A stretch of DNA of 64,000 nt. It comes from Dermatophilus congolensis. Lineage in GTDB: Bacteria > Actinomycetota > Actinomycetes > Actinomycetales > Dermatophilaceae. Positions 26,777 through 36,530 of the stretch are shown piece after piece. The notes under the pieces were generated by a model. That model worked only from the letters and a program-made list of their open reading frames with translations. It was not told where the DNA came from and made no database searches. Location of the stretch: assembly GCF_900187045.1 (NCBI RefSeq), contig NZ_LT906453.1, forward strand, positions 186,001 through 250,000, given 5' to 3'. The translations under genes were made by a program, and so were the position numbers. Each line of letters starts with the position of its first letter. Position 1 is the first letter of the stretch.

Positions 26777-28333
26777 TTAGTGTCGTTGATCTGTCTCAGC
26801 GCTTGGGGAGCCAGCGAGCGCGCGGATGGTGTCGATGGTGTCGATGTGGTTGGCTGTTTTGTCGTGGCGGTAGCGCAGTACCCGGGCGAATCGTAGGGCT
26901 AGTCCTGCGGGGTAGCGTGTTGACTGTTGTAACCCGTCGAAGGCGATTTCAACTACTTGTTCTGGGCGCAGGTGAACTACGTAGCCTTCTCGGTGGGTTT
27001 CTAATTCAAGGAACCGGGTGGTTTGCCAGTCCAGCATTTCGCCTGTCATGCCTTTGAAGGTTTTACCGAGCATGACAAATCCGCCAGCTCCGTCACTGGC
27101 GCCCAGGTGGATATTGGATAGTTTTCCGCTGCGGCGGCCGCTGCCCCACTCGACAGCAAGAACAACAAGTTCGAGGGTGTGCCGGGGTTTGACTTTGATC
27201 CAGCCGGCGCCGCGGCGTCCGGCTGCATAGGGGGCTTCTAAACTTTTCACTACCACGCCTTCGTGTCCGGCTGCGATCTGTGCAGCGAAGAACTCTGCGG
27301 TCTTTTCGGCGCGGTCGGTGATCACGCGTGGAACCAGGTGTGCTTCATCGATGAGTGCGTTGAGTTGGTCGATGCGTTCTTTGGCGGGTAGGTCGAGCAG
27401 GTCGTGTCCGTCGCGGTGGAGCATGTCGAACACGAACGTTGACACGGGTGTATTGGCCGCTAGTGCTGCGGGGTCGTTACGGCTGGCGGTGCGGGCAGCG
27501 GTGACTTGGAATGGGTGTGGTCGCCCGTCAGGGCGCAGGGCGATAGCTTCGGCGTCGATTACTGCCTTCTGGGCGGGGATCGCAGCGATGACCTCAACGA
27601 CCTCGGGTAGCCGGTCAGTGATGTCGTCGAGGGATCGCGTGAATAACCGCACCTCGTCACGGTTTTTGTGTGCCTGTAGGCGGATTCCATTAAGTTTGCG
27701 TTCTACCGCGACCTTTTTGCCCTCGCCTGCTTGCTGCACAGCTTCAGCCACGTCTGGGGCTGAAGCCGCGAGCATCGGCATCAGTGGGCGCCCCACAACC
27801 AGGCCGACACGTTCTAGTGCCTGCACCCCACCAGTGAGGGCGTCTTCGACTACCGCTGCTGAAGAGCCTGCGAGCATCACGGCTCGTCGCACCGCATCCA
27901 CCGGCACGTCCGCGGCCACAGCGATAGCTGTTTGCAGGACCCCGTCTAGTGCTCCGTGCCGTACCTGACCGGTGAATAAGTCACGCAGCAGGCGTTGTTC
28001 GTTGTCTGTGGCGCGTGCGAATAGGTCGATCAGCTTTTCTTTACGGCGTGTGCCTGATCCGGACCCGCTGAGGGCAGCGATGTCGGCGATGATCGCGTCA
28101 ACATCGGCCACGTGCAGTGTGTCTGTGGCTGCGGGGGCGGGCAGGTTACTTAGCGATCGAGCCCCCACTCCGGTGCGGCGCTGCGGTAACGACCCTGACA
28201 GGTAGTGCGCCACGAGCCGTGCCTCCCTTGGCGCGGCTAGGCGCAGGGTGTGTGCAACCGCTTGGACTTTGGCGGTGCGTGACCGGGTGGCAGATATCTG
28301 CTGGGATGTGGCCACGACCTGGGAGAACTTCAT
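26777..28333 (-). CDS. ATP-dependent DNA ligase (LigB type) with KxNG motif I
   Basis: This 518-residue ligase has an N-terminal DNA-binding domain (about 1-210), an adenylation domain and an OB fold. Motif I, with the AMP-binding Lys, is ERKLNGIRLQ. Most family members have KxDGxR, so Asp is replaced by Asn (AAT) here. Motif III (VIDAEAIA), IIIa (FVFDMLHRDG), IV (EGVVVKSL) and V (WIKVKPRH) look normal. Such ligases act in repair beside the NAD+-dependent replicative ligase. The start is uncertain: ATG 28333 gives MKFSQVVATS, the usual family N-terminus, but ATG 28357 has AGG about 8 bases upstream. It diverges from selD. Confidence 0.88.
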   Translation of the reverse strand: MKFSQVVATSQQISATRSRTAKVQAVAHTLRLAAPREARLVAHYLSGSLPQRRTGVGARSLSNLPAPAATDTLHVADVDAIIADIAALSGSGSGTRRKEKLIDLFARATDNEQRLLRDLFTGQVRHGALDGVLQTAIAVAADVPVDAVRRAVMLAGSSAAVVEDALTGGVQALERVGLVVGRPLMPMLAASAPDVAEAVQQAGEGKKVAVERKLNGIRLQAHKNRDEVRLFTRSLDDITDRLPEVVEVIAAIPAQKAVIDAEAIALRPDGRPHPFQVTAARTASRNDPAALAANTPVSTFVFDMLHRDGHDLLDLPAKERIDQLNALIDEAHLVPRVITDRAEKTAEFFAAQIAAGHEGVVVKSLEAPYAAGRRGAGWIKVKPRHTLELVVLAVEWGSGRRSGKLSNIHLGASDGAGGFVMLGKTFKGMTGEMLDWQTTRFLELETHREGYVVHLRPEQVVEIAFDGLQQSTRYPAGLALRFARVLRYRHDKTANHIDTIDTIRALAGSPSAETDQRH

Positions 28334-28414
28334 GCCTTTCAGCATGGCAGCGGCCATCACCAATACCTGACACTCTTAGATTCATCGAGTTATGTTGCCG
28401 TTTAAGGATTCCCA

Positions 28415-28442
28415 AACGTACCTGCTGCCGGTCAGGTACGTT
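28415..28442. promoter_or_regulatory. 10-base inverted repeat between the ligase gene and selD
   Basis: AACGTACCTG (28415-28424) and CAGGTACGTT (28433-28442) are perfect inverted copies around an 8-base spacer. The position between two divergent starts suggests a regulator-binding site serving one or both genes; a transcript hairpin in the selD leader is the alternative. I do not recognise the motif. Confidence 0.5.
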
Positions 28443-28521
28443 CGGGATGGCCGTGGATCTACCTCGTTCCCTTTCCCCAAAACCATGCCAATCGCTGTGA
28501 ACTGGCTCCTACAGTGAGCAC

Positions 28522-29517
28522 GTGAACCCCACCACACCTGCACGCCTAACCCAATACGCTCACGGCGGCGGCTGCGCCTGCAAAATCCCACCCAACGAAC
28601 TCGAAACCATGGTTGCTGGGCTCATCGGGAAAACCGACCCAGCTCTGGTCGTGGGCTTGGATCACGGTGATGATGCCGCCGCCGTCCTGATCGATCCCTC
28701 TAGCCCTACTGTCGCGATCTCCACTGCTGACTTCTTCACCCCTGTCGTCGATGACCCTTACGACTGGGGCCGCATCGCCGCGGCCAATGCTCTGTCTGAT
28801 ATCTACGCCATGGGTGGCACCCCAATCCTGGCTATCAACTTGCTTGGCTGGCCCCGCGACATTCTTCCTACCGATATTGCTACTGAAGTGCTCCGCGGCG
28901 GCCTGGAGGTGTGTAACCGCGCGGGGACTCCCCTAGCTGGTGGCCACTCCATCGATAATCCCGAACCTGTCTACGGGCTGGCTGTTACTGGTATTGGAAA
29001 TAGCGAGCAGCTGCTACGCAATGACGCCGCCGAAGCTGGCCTTCCCATCTCGATCACCAAACCTCTTGGGGTTGGCATCCTCAATAACCGTCACAAAACC
29101 ACTGGGGAGCTTTTTCCTCACGCCATCGACGCCATGGTGCAGCTCAACGACGCAGCATCCAGGGATGCTCTCACCGCTGGAATCACCGCAGCGACTGACA
29201 TCACTGGGTTTGGGCTGCTGGGGCATCTGCACAAAATGGCTCGCGCCTCTGGCGTTTCTGCCCGGATCGACCCCGGCGCGGTTCCTTATCTCGAGGGTGC
29301 GCGACAGTCTTTGGCTGATGGGTTCATTCCCGGTGGCAGTCGTCGCAACCTGGACTGGGTTCGCCCGCACCTGTGCACCGATTTACCTGAGGAAGAACTG
29401 CTGATGTTGGCGGACGCCCAAACATCTGGCGGGCTGCTTTTGGCTGGAGAGATCCCCGGCGCCACCGTCATTGGTGAATTTGTCCCCCGCACTGGCAACA
29501 CCATTAGCACTTCGTGA
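28522..29517 (+). CDS. selD: Selenide, water dikinase (selenophosphate synthetase)
   Basis: The 331-residue enzyme makes selenophosphate from selenide and ATP, the selenium donor for SelA. The N-terminal GGGCACKIPP has the catalytic Cys-x-Cys-Lys pair, so this SelD uses cysteine and not selenocysteine. DHGDDAAAV, the NALSDIYAMGG block and LAGGHSI are typical of the AIR-synthase fold. The start is GTG 28522 with only a weak ribosome site. It lies apart from selA/selB (about 13 kb away) and 7 kb from fdhA. Codon use is C-rich. Confidence 0.95.
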   Translation: MNPTTPARLTQYAHGGGCACKIPPNELETMVAGLIGKTDPALVVGLDHGDDAAAVLIDPSSPTVAISTADFFTPVVDDPYDWGRIAAANALSDIYAMGGTPILAINLLGWPRDILPTDIATEVLRGGLEVCNRAGTPLAGGHSIDNPEPVYGLAVTGIGNSEQLLRNDAAEAGLPISITKPLGVGILNNRHKTTGELFPHAIDAMVQLNDAASRDALTAGITAATDITGFGLLGHLHKMARASGVSARIDPGAVPYLEGARQSLADGFIPGGSRRNLDWVRPHLCTDLPEEELLMLADAQTSGGLLLAGEIPGATVIGEFVPRTGNTISTS

Positions 29518-29611
29518 CTTCGTGTGCAACATTCACCTATGCCACCGGACTGGTGGCTGTGCGGTTACGTATCGTGCCAGAGCACAGGCTCAGCACGGCA
29601 GGAAGGTTTCT

Positions 29612-30022
29612 ATGAACAACCGCAACTATCACGGCAACGCTGACTGGGAGACCGGCCCGTTGCCGATGCAGCCAGCTGTTCATGATCCCCAGGCGCCTAT
29701 TCCTTACGTGCACCGATGCGCGGGTAAAGATCGTTTTGTCCGGGTTCTTCTGGTGATCAGTTTGCTACTGCACGTGGTCACGTTGGCGATTATTGGTTTT
29801 GTTGCTGTCACTGTTTTGGCTCTGGCCCAACAGGTTTCGGCGACATTGACCGGAATCAGCAATGTGACCAAAAATCTCCAAGACACTCAGAAAAATCTTG
29901 GTGATCGTCTCGGAAAACTTGGTGATTCAGTTCCCCGAGCCACTGATTTGCCCACGATTCCCGACGTTGAACCCAGTGACATTCCTGTCATTGGCAAAGT
30001 CTGCGAAATCGTGGGCTGCTAA
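29612..30022 (+). CDS. Small membrane protein of unknown function
   Basis: The 136-residue protein has a soluble N-terminus (~45 residues), a single hydrophobic helix at about 47-70, and a C-terminal segment with coiled-coil-like spacing (SNVTKNLQDTQKNLGDRLGK). It ends in VCEIVGC with two cysteines. AGGAAGG lies 5 bases before ATG 29612. I recognise no family. It follows selD by about 95 bases on the same strand. Confidence 0.7.
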   Translation: MNNRNYHGNADWETGPLPMQPAVHDPQAPIPYVHRCAGKDRFVRVLLVISLLLHVVTLAIIGFVAVTVLALAQQVSATLTGISNVTKNLQDTQKNLGDRLGKLGDSVPRATDLPTIPDVEPSDIPVIGKVCEIVGC

Positions 30023-30059
30023 GTTTCTTTCGCTGTGGCTATGCGTAAAGAAATGACGG

Positions 30060-30821
30060 TCAGTATTTAGCCAGCACCGTTTCGAATGTGTTCGCTGCAG
30101 AAACCAGCTGAGACATGTCTTCTTTAGCGACATCTTTGCCATTGATACGCACCGCAGGTGTGCTTGTCACCTGCATCCTTGCGCTCATTTCGTCACTCTT
30201 TTTGACGTAGTCGACGTATTTTTTCTTGGAGACACATTTTTCGAACCGGTCGAGGGCTTCACCTTTGACACCGGCACCTTGGGCCAACTTGGTGAACAGG
30301 TCGTCGGGGAATCCTTGCCCTTCTACCTCGGGCTGGTTCACGAAAATACCGTGCGCAACCTGCGGGTACACGCCTTCATCTGCTGCACAGTAGGCGGCGT
30401 TCGCGGCGGCGTGGGATGGACCTTTTTCGCCTCGGTGCATGTTTTCGTCGAGGAATTTCATGTGGTGTTCGACGAGCTGGATTTTTCCTTCTTTAGCGAG
30501 CTTGTTCATTGCTTCGCCATTAAATTTCGCCAGATGCCCACAGAAGGGGCACTGGAAATCGGTGAATACTTCGACTTTTGGTGCACCGTCGGCAAGTTTC
30601 ACACCGGGGAACGCGTTTAATCCGCCATTAGCGTCGCCGCCTTTAGGCACACCTGCGCTGTTCACTGTGGACTGCGAATCTTGCGAACCACTGCTCACCT
30701 GCCACACACCCACCACAATCAGTGCCGCGACAACGAGCAACGCGACAATAACTGCTGGCCCGGGGCCGCGTCGTTTAGGTGCTGCTGCCGCAATTTTGGC
30801 CGCTCGGTCCGCTTTCGTCAT
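30060..30821 (-). CDS. Membrane-anchored DsbA-like thioredoxin-fold protein
   Basis: The 253-residue protein has a basic N-terminus, one transmembrane anchor at about 23-42, and a DsbA/DSBA-type thioredoxin domain outside the membrane. The active site is CPFC in DFQCPFCGHLAKF. The cis-Pro region is STPAVRINGK. A second cysteine pair (AYCAADE and EKCVSKK) may form a structural disulfide. Proteins of this form catalyse disulfide formation in exported proteins of actinobacteria. It stands downstream of nrfD on the same strand (136 bases apart), but a link to formate dehydrogenase is not shown. Confidence 0.88.
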   Translation of the reverse strand: MTKADRAAKIAAAAPKRRGPGPAVIVALLVVAALIVVGVWQVSSGSQDSQSTVNSAGVPKGGDANGGLNAFPGVKLADGAPKVEVFTDFQCPFCGHLAKFNGEAMNKLAKEGKIQLVEHHMKFLDENMHRGEKGPSHAAANAAYCAADEGVYPQVAHGIFVNQPEVEGQGFPDDLFTKLAQGAGVKGEALDRFEKCVSKKKYVDYVKKSDEMSARMQVTSTPAVRINGKDVAKEDMSQLVSAANTFETVLAKY

Positions 30822-30957
30822 GCCGTGTCCTTTCGCCGCGAGCAGAGCTGCCCGTCAAACGAACTCTATTGCAGAGTGGTTCCGAGGTGTTTCACCGTGC
30901 ATGAACACGCAGTCAGGTCATGCCGAGGGCGAAAATTTCGGTTCTGTTGCCTGAAAT

Positions 30958-32145
30958 TTAGATGGTGATGTCTTGCCCGGGCTGGGTGACACCCATTCCT
31001 TCGGTTTGCCTGGTGGCGGCACGGCGACGCTGCGGGCGCACCGTGTAGATGGGGTCTTGCGCAGAGGTGATCCCTGCTGAGACCACTGCGAAACGTGTGC
31101 ATGCCGAACCTGCCATCAACACCAGCCCCGAGACTGCAGCGCCTAGCCTGCCTCGCCCAAACAGCACCGCGCCGATCCCACCAGCAACAGTGAGAACCCG
31201 GGCTGCTGTGTGCAACCGGCCACTGCTGCCTTCATGGAGAGGCTGCCCTTCTTCACCGAGGCGGCGTTCCATCGCCACATCGGCGCCAGCTTCCACGCAC
31301 GCAGCTATGGCGGCGAGCTGACGAACCGGCGCGGTCTGCGCGGGGTTGGTCGTCACCATGGCCATGCCGCACCCGGCGGCGGTGGCTGAAGCAACAAAGA
31401 GGAAGGGCAGCTCCCGGTACGCCTGGTTCCACAAGGGGACGGCTGTGTCAGCCAACAGCACGGCCGTGTAGGCCGCCAGGGGCGGGGAGAAGAACGCGGT
31501 TCCGGCACTCATCAACGGATCGAAAAAGTCCAACACCATGAGCAGCACAGATTTTTCATGCGCCTTGGCCAGTACCAGTGGCGCTTCGGTGGGGGGAACG
31601 AAGCCACGGGAGTGCTCCGCAGCGTATTGGGCTGAACCGGTCACCGCTTGCATGAGCGATTTCAGCATGTTGGGTTCGCTCGAGGCCAGAGCTGGCCTGC
31701 CGAACTCGGTCATCACAGCACCACCGGCACACGTGGAAAATCCGACCAGTATCCATGAGCCGACGCTCATCGGCGAGGTCAGTTTCACGGTGCGCATCAT
31801 GTTGAGGAACCGTTCGGGGCGTCCTAGGTCAGCCACGAGCGCTGCCCCGCCTGCAGCCGCAGCAACGATCGCTGCTAGGCGTGCGTTGCGACGCAGCTCG
31901 AAACGGCCAGTCAGGTGGGCGCCAGCTCCGATCAGTCCGGAGGCACCAGCTAGGCCACCGAGGAAGAGGTAGGCGGGGATTTCTTTTTTCCACGGCGGTG
32001 CTTTGACGATGTTGCGGCCGTAGTAGCTACCGAATTGAGCTTCGGGGACTGTGGCGTTGGGGTCTGCGCCACGGCGTTTTTTCCGGCGGCCGCCTCGGTG
32101 CTGCAGGGTGGGTGGGCGTACTTCATCGAAGGGGTTTGTTGTCAC
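30958..32145 (-). CDS. NrfD/PsrC-family membrane subunit of formate dehydrogenase
   Basis: This 395-residue protein has about eight hydrophobic helices after a ~55-residue cytoplasmic N-terminus. WKKEIPAYLFLGGLAGASG and ADLGRPERFLNMMRTVKLTSPMS are NrfD landmarks, given here as the PAYLFLGGLAGAS and DLGRPERFLNMMR blocks. NrfD-type subunits anchor molybdoenzymes to the membrane and pass electrons to quinone, usually without heme. It starts with GTG three bases after the fdhB stop, so it is in the operon fdhA-fdhB-nrfD. Confidence 0.9.
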   Translation of the reverse strand: MTTNPFDEVRPPTLQHRGGRRKKRRGADPNATVPEAQFGSYYGRNIVKAPPWKKEIPAYLFLGGLAGASGLIGAGAHLTGRFELRRNARLAAIVAAAAGGAALVADLGRPERFLNMMRTVKLTSPMSVGSWILVGFSTCAGGAVMTEFGRPALASSEPNMLKSLMQAVTGSAQYAAEHSRGFVPPTEAPLVLAKAHEKSVLLMVLDFFDPLMSAGTAFFSPPLAAYTAVLLADTAVPLWNQAYRELPFLFVASATAAGCGMAMVTTNPAQTAPVRQLAAIAACVEAGADVAMERRLGEEGQPLHEGSSGRLHTAARVLTVAGGIGAVLFGRGRLGAAVSGLVLMAGSACTRFAVVSAGITSAQDPIYTVRPQRRRAATRQTEGMGVTQPGQDITI

Positions 32146-32148
32146 GTC

Positions 32149-33195
32149 TCATGCCCCTTTGTTCAGTGGCCCGTTGCCCGCGAATACTGCCAGTGCGATA
32201 CCGATCATGGCGGTTCCGGCGATGCCTGCTTTGGTGAACATTTCTGACAGGTGTCTGGTTGGTACGACTGGGTCTGGTGGTAGTCCGTATGCCTCGGGTT
32301 CGTCCATGAGGAGGAACACTGAGCCGGTGCCGCCGACTCCATCGTGGGGGTTAGCGCCGTAGAGTCGTGCTTCTGTGCGGCCTTGTGCATGCAGGTCCGC
32401 GAGTCGTTTGCGTGCAGCTTTGACCATGTCGGCGTGATCACCGAATTTGATGGAGGTGGTGGGGCAGGTTTGCGCGCAGGCTGGTTTTTGTCCGTCTTTG
32501 ATGCGGTCGTAGCAAAGGGTGCATTTTTGGGCGACGCCGCCGTTATGGATTTTTTCTTGGATGGTGGTTCCGTCGCTGGTAGGAACGGTGACGGTTCCGT
32601 TTTCGCGGCGGCCGATGACGCCAAATGGGCAGGCGGCAACGCACATGCCGCATCCGTTACACACGTCTGCTTGTACAACGACAGTGCCGAATTCGGAGCG
32701 GAAGAGGGCGCCGGTGGGGCAGACGTCGAGGCAGCCTGCGTGAGTGCAGTGTTTGCACACGTCTGAGCTCATCAGCCATCGGACAGCCGGCAGGCCTTGT
32801 GGTGTGCTTTGACTGGTGTCGGTAGTGGTGTTGCTGTCGCAGCTAGATGTGGCAGCAGGTGGCGCTCCGATGGAGGGCATGCCCAGTGCTACGGCGCCGC
32901 TGGCTTTGGCTTTGGCGAGTTGTTCGGGGCCTTGTTCGATGAAGGCGACGTGTCGCCAGGTGTTGGCGCCTAGGTGTCCTGAGTTGTCGTATGAGGATCC
33001 GAGGAGTTGGTTGCCGTGTTCTTTTTCGCCGCGGGCGGGTACACGGTTCCATTCTTTGCAGGCTACTTCGCAGGCTTTGCAGCCGATGCAGATGGATGTG
33101 TCGGTGAAGAAGCCTTTGCGTGTGTTTTCGGGTTTCCACCCGGAGTCGGTGATCGGGTTGGTCGGCCCGTATAGCTGGTTGCGCCAGAACCCCAT
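32149..33195 (-). CDS. fdhB: Formate dehydrogenase iron-sulfur subunit
   Basis: The 348-residue ferredoxin-like subunit has four [4Fe-4S] clusters. The four Cys clusters are CIGCKACEVACKEW, CKHCTHAGCLDVCP, CNGCGMCVAACP, and CTLC...CAQTCP. It relays electrons from the molybdenum subunit to the membrane protein. A Ser/Thr/Pro-rich loop of ~40 residues between the first and second clusters is longer than usual. A hydrophobic segment near the C-terminus (GIAGTAMIGIALAVFA) may be an anchor. Its ATG overlaps the fdhA stop by one base (TGATG). Confidence 0.93.
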   Translation of the reverse strand: MGFWRNQLYGPTNPITDSGWKPENTRKGFFTDTSICIGCKACEVACKEWNRVPARGEKEHGNQLLGSSYDNSGHLGANTWRHVAFIEQGPEQLAKAKASGAVALGMPSIGAPPAATSSCDSNTTTDTSQSTPQGLPAVRWLMSSDVCKHCTHAGCLDVCPTGALFRSEFGTVVVQADVCNGCGMCVAACPFGVIGRRENGTVTVPTSDGTTIQEKIHNGGVAQKCTLCYDRIKDGQKPACAQTCPTTSIKFGDHADMVKAARKRLADLHAQGRTEARLYGANPHDGVGGTGSVFLLMDEPEAYGLPPDPVVPTRHLSEMFTKAGIAGTAMIGIALAVFAGNGPLNKGA

Positions 33196-36100
33196 CAGCC
33201 CTCCTGTGTCGATGTGCGTGTGCCCGTGGTGGGCGGATTTGGTTTCCGTGGGGTGAGTTGTTCGACGAGGGTTTGGCTTGTGTCGGTGGTGAGTTGGGCT
33301 CGCCGCTGGTATTCCTGCACGAGGTCCAGGACTGCTTTTCCTTGGGGTCTGCGCCCTGGTCGAATGTCACAGGATCCGGCTTTGGCTTCTTGGATGTGGA
33401 CGTTGGGGTCTAGGGCTAGGCCGAGGAGGTCGTTGGCGGAGTCGCCGCTGACGACGGCATGTTCGCCTACGCCCCAGTGGTAGGGCAGGCCGATTTGATG
33501 AACGGTGCGGCCAGCGATGTGTAGGGGTTGTACTCGGTCGGTGACGAGCACTCTGGTTTCGATGGCTGCGCGAGGGGAGATGATGGTTGCCCAGCCGCCG
33601 TTTTTAAGGCCGCGTTCGTCTGCGAGTTTTCGGGAGATTTCGCAGAACATTTCGGGTTGTAGCTCGGCTAGGTAGGGCAGCCATCGGCTCATGCCGCCGG
33701 CGGTGTGGTGTTCGGTGAGCCGGTAGGTGGTGAATACGTATGGGTATACGTCGGATCCGGGGTCACCCCCGGAGACGGCCAGGAGGTTGTCTTGGCGGCG
33801 GAAGGTGACGCGGGTGGGGTTGGCTTGTTGGGGGTAGAGCGGGTTCACTACGGGTGATTCTGCGGCTTCGTAGTGGGTGGGTAGGGGCCCGTCGACGAGT
33901 CCACGAGGTGCGTATAGCCAGGCCAAACCGTCGGCTTGCATGATGAACGCGTCGGTGCCATGGAGGGCTTCTACTCCGCTTGCGTCTTGGGGGGCGCGGT
34001 AGTTGGGGTGTTTGGCTACGGGGAAGTCAGGAACGTCGGGGCCGGACCATTTGCCAGCTTGTTCGTCCCAGTAGATGTATTTTTTGCGTTCTGACCAGGG
34101 TTTCCCATCGGGTGCAGCGGAGGCACGGTTGTAGAGGATGCGCCGGTTTGCTGGCCACGCCCAGCCCCAGTTGGGGGCGATGTAGCTACCGTCGCGGTCG
34201 GATACGCGGCTGGCGGCGCGGTTAATGCCGTCGGCGTAGATGCCTGCGTAGATCCAGCACCCTCCGGCGGTGGAGCCATCGGCTTTCATTTGAGTGAAGG
34301 CTGATAGAGGTTTGCGGTGTTCTTCGCCGCCGATGTGGAATCCGTTGATTTCTGCCAGGACGGATTCTGGGTCGACTTCGCCATGTTCATCTAGGGGGTA
34401 GTCCCAGGTCAGGTCGAGTAGTGGCCTGTCGCGTGGGTCTGTTGATTCGGCGAGTTTGGCGCGGATGCGGCAGCCAAGTTGGTAGAAGAAGTCCAGTTCG
34501 CTTTGGCACTGTCCGGGGGCGTCGACTGCTTTGTGTCGCCATTGCACGAGTCGGTGTGTTTGGGTGAATGTTCCTGCTTTTTCGGCGTAGGAAGACGCTG
34601 GCAGGAAGAACACTTCGGTGCCTACTTCTTCTGGAACGATTTCGCCGGTGGCGACTTCGGGTGAGTCTTTCCAGAAGGTTGCTGTTTCGATCATTTGCAG
34701 GTCGCGCACTACTAGCCAGTCCAGTTTTGCTAGTGCGAGTCGTTGCATGCGGGCGTGTGCTGATCCCACGGCTGGGTTTTGGCCCAGGACGAAGTAGCCA
34801 CTGACGTTGCCTTCGAGCATTCGCATCACGGTTTGGTAGGTGCCGTGTGGGCCGGTGAGTTTGGGCATGTACCCGTAGGCGAAGTCGTTTTCTGCGGTGG
34901 CGTGTTCGCCCCACCAGGCTTTGAGGAGGCTGATGGTGTAGGCGTCGGCGTAGGCCCAGAAGCCTTTTTGGTCGGGTGATCCGACGGTGTTGATGTAGTC
35001 GGTGAGTGTGTCGTGTACGCCTGCTACGGGCATGGGTAGGTAGCCCGGAAGCAGGTTGAACAGGGTGGGGATGTCTGTGGATCCCTGGATGGAGGCGTGT
35101 CCGCGTAGGGCCATGATGCCCCCGCCTGGTCGTCCGATGTTTCCTAGGAGGAGTTGCAGGATTGAGGAGGTGCGGATCATTTGGGCGCCGGCGGTGTGTT
35201 GGGTCCAGCCGACTGCGTAGCAGAACGCGGTGGTGCGTTCTGGTCCTGAGTTCGCGGTGATGGATTCGGCGAGGTAGTGGAAGTCTTCGGTTGAGATGCC
35301 GCAAACTTCTTCGACCATTTCAGGTGTGTATCGGGCGTAGTGGCGTCGAAGTACGTTTAGGACGCAGTTGGGGTCTTGAAGTGTGGGGTCTTTGCGGACG
35401 TGGGCGTGTTCGAGGGTGGGGCCACCTGATCCTGCTGTTTCTGGGTGTGCGGCGTGCGATTGGTGTACGCCTGATTCGGTTGCGTGGCCGCCGCCGCTGA
35501 CGGGTTCACCGGCGGTGCTGCAGTATCCCCATGAGCTGGTGTCGTAGTGGTTTTTGTCGGGGTCGTAGCCGCTGAAGAGGCCGTTGAGGTCTTCGGTGTC
35601 TTGGAAGTCGCCGTGCACGATTGAGGTCGCGTTGGTGTAGGCGAGGACGTATTCCTTGAACCATAGGTCGTTGGTTAATACGTAGTTGATGAGTGCGCCG
35701 AGCAGCGCGATGTCTGATCCGGCACGGATGGGGATGTGTCGGTCTGCCTGCGCTGAGGTGCGGGTGAACCGCGGGTCGACGTGGATGATCCGCGCGCCGC
35801 GCAGTTTGGCTTCGGTCACCCATTGGAAACCTACTGGGTGACATTCGGCCATGTTGGACCCTTGAATGACGATGCAGTCGGCGTTCGCGAGGTCCTGCGT
35901 GTTTTGGGTGGCGCCGCCGCGCCCGAACGAGGCTCCCAGACCGGGAACCGTGGCGGAGTGTCAAATGCGGGCTTGGTTCTCGACCTGGATTGCTCCTGCG
36001 GCCGTGAACAGTTTTTTTATGAGGTAATTCTCTTCGTTGTCGAGTGTGGCTCCGCCGAGGGAGGCGATGCCCATGGTGCGGTGGAGGTTGTCGCGCCCGT

Positions 36101-36530
36101 CGGGGTGTGTTTCTTCCCAGTGTTTGGCGCGTGCGGTGATGAATCGGTCAGCGATCATGTCGATCGCGGTGTCGAGGTCGAGGTCTTCCCATTCGGTGGC
36201 GTGCGGGCGGCGGTATCGCACTGTGGTGACTCGTCGGGGTGAGTTGACGAGTTGTTCGCCGGCGGATCCTTTGGGGCATAGGCGGCCGCGGTTGATTGGT
36301 GAGTCTGGGTCGCCTTCGATTTGGACGATTTTTTCGTCTTTGACGAAGATTTTCTGGCCGCACCCCACAGCGCAGTAGGGGCAGACGCTTTGTACTACAC
36401 GGTCAGCTGTGGATGTACGCGGCTGGATCGTCTCGGTGTTTTTGCTGGTAACTGCGGCTCCGCGGCCAAGGAAGTCACCGGTGACGATTTGGAGCAGTGC
36501 TGGCCAGTTCAGGGCCACTTTCCGTGCCAT
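33195..36530 (-). CDS. fdhA: Selenocysteine-containing formate dehydrogenase, catalytic subunit
   Basis: The product has 1111 residues if the in-frame TGA at 35961-35963 is read as selenocysteine (residue 190). The enzyme oxidises formate to CO2 at a bis-MGD molybdenum centre. The N-terminal [4Fe-4S] site is CPYCAVGC with Cys50, 53, 57 and 85. The residues around the UGA are ENQARI-U-HSATVPGLG, the normal FDH active-site context. The reading frame is otherwise open from 36530 to 33195. The N-terminus begins MARKVALNWP and has no twin-arginine signal, so the complex probably faces the cytosol. The ATG has GAGGAG upstream. fdhB and nrfD follow. Confidence 0.97.
35933..35960 (-). promoter_or_regulatory. 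SECIS element of fdhA
   Basis: On the coding strand, TTCCC-GGTCT-GGGAG (35947 to 35933) forms a 5-pair apical stem with a GGUCU loop. The loop begins 18 bases after the UGA. E. coli fdhF has the same loop within GC-AGGUCU-GC at a similar spacing, and SelB recognises it. The element overlaps coding sequence, as usual in bacteria. Confidence 0.85.

Noticed and set aside
35961-36530. Short stand-alone gene for a truncated formate dehydrogenase
   Set aside because: It is in frame with 33195-35960 across a UGA in the Sec context with a SECIS hairpin, so it is one gene.
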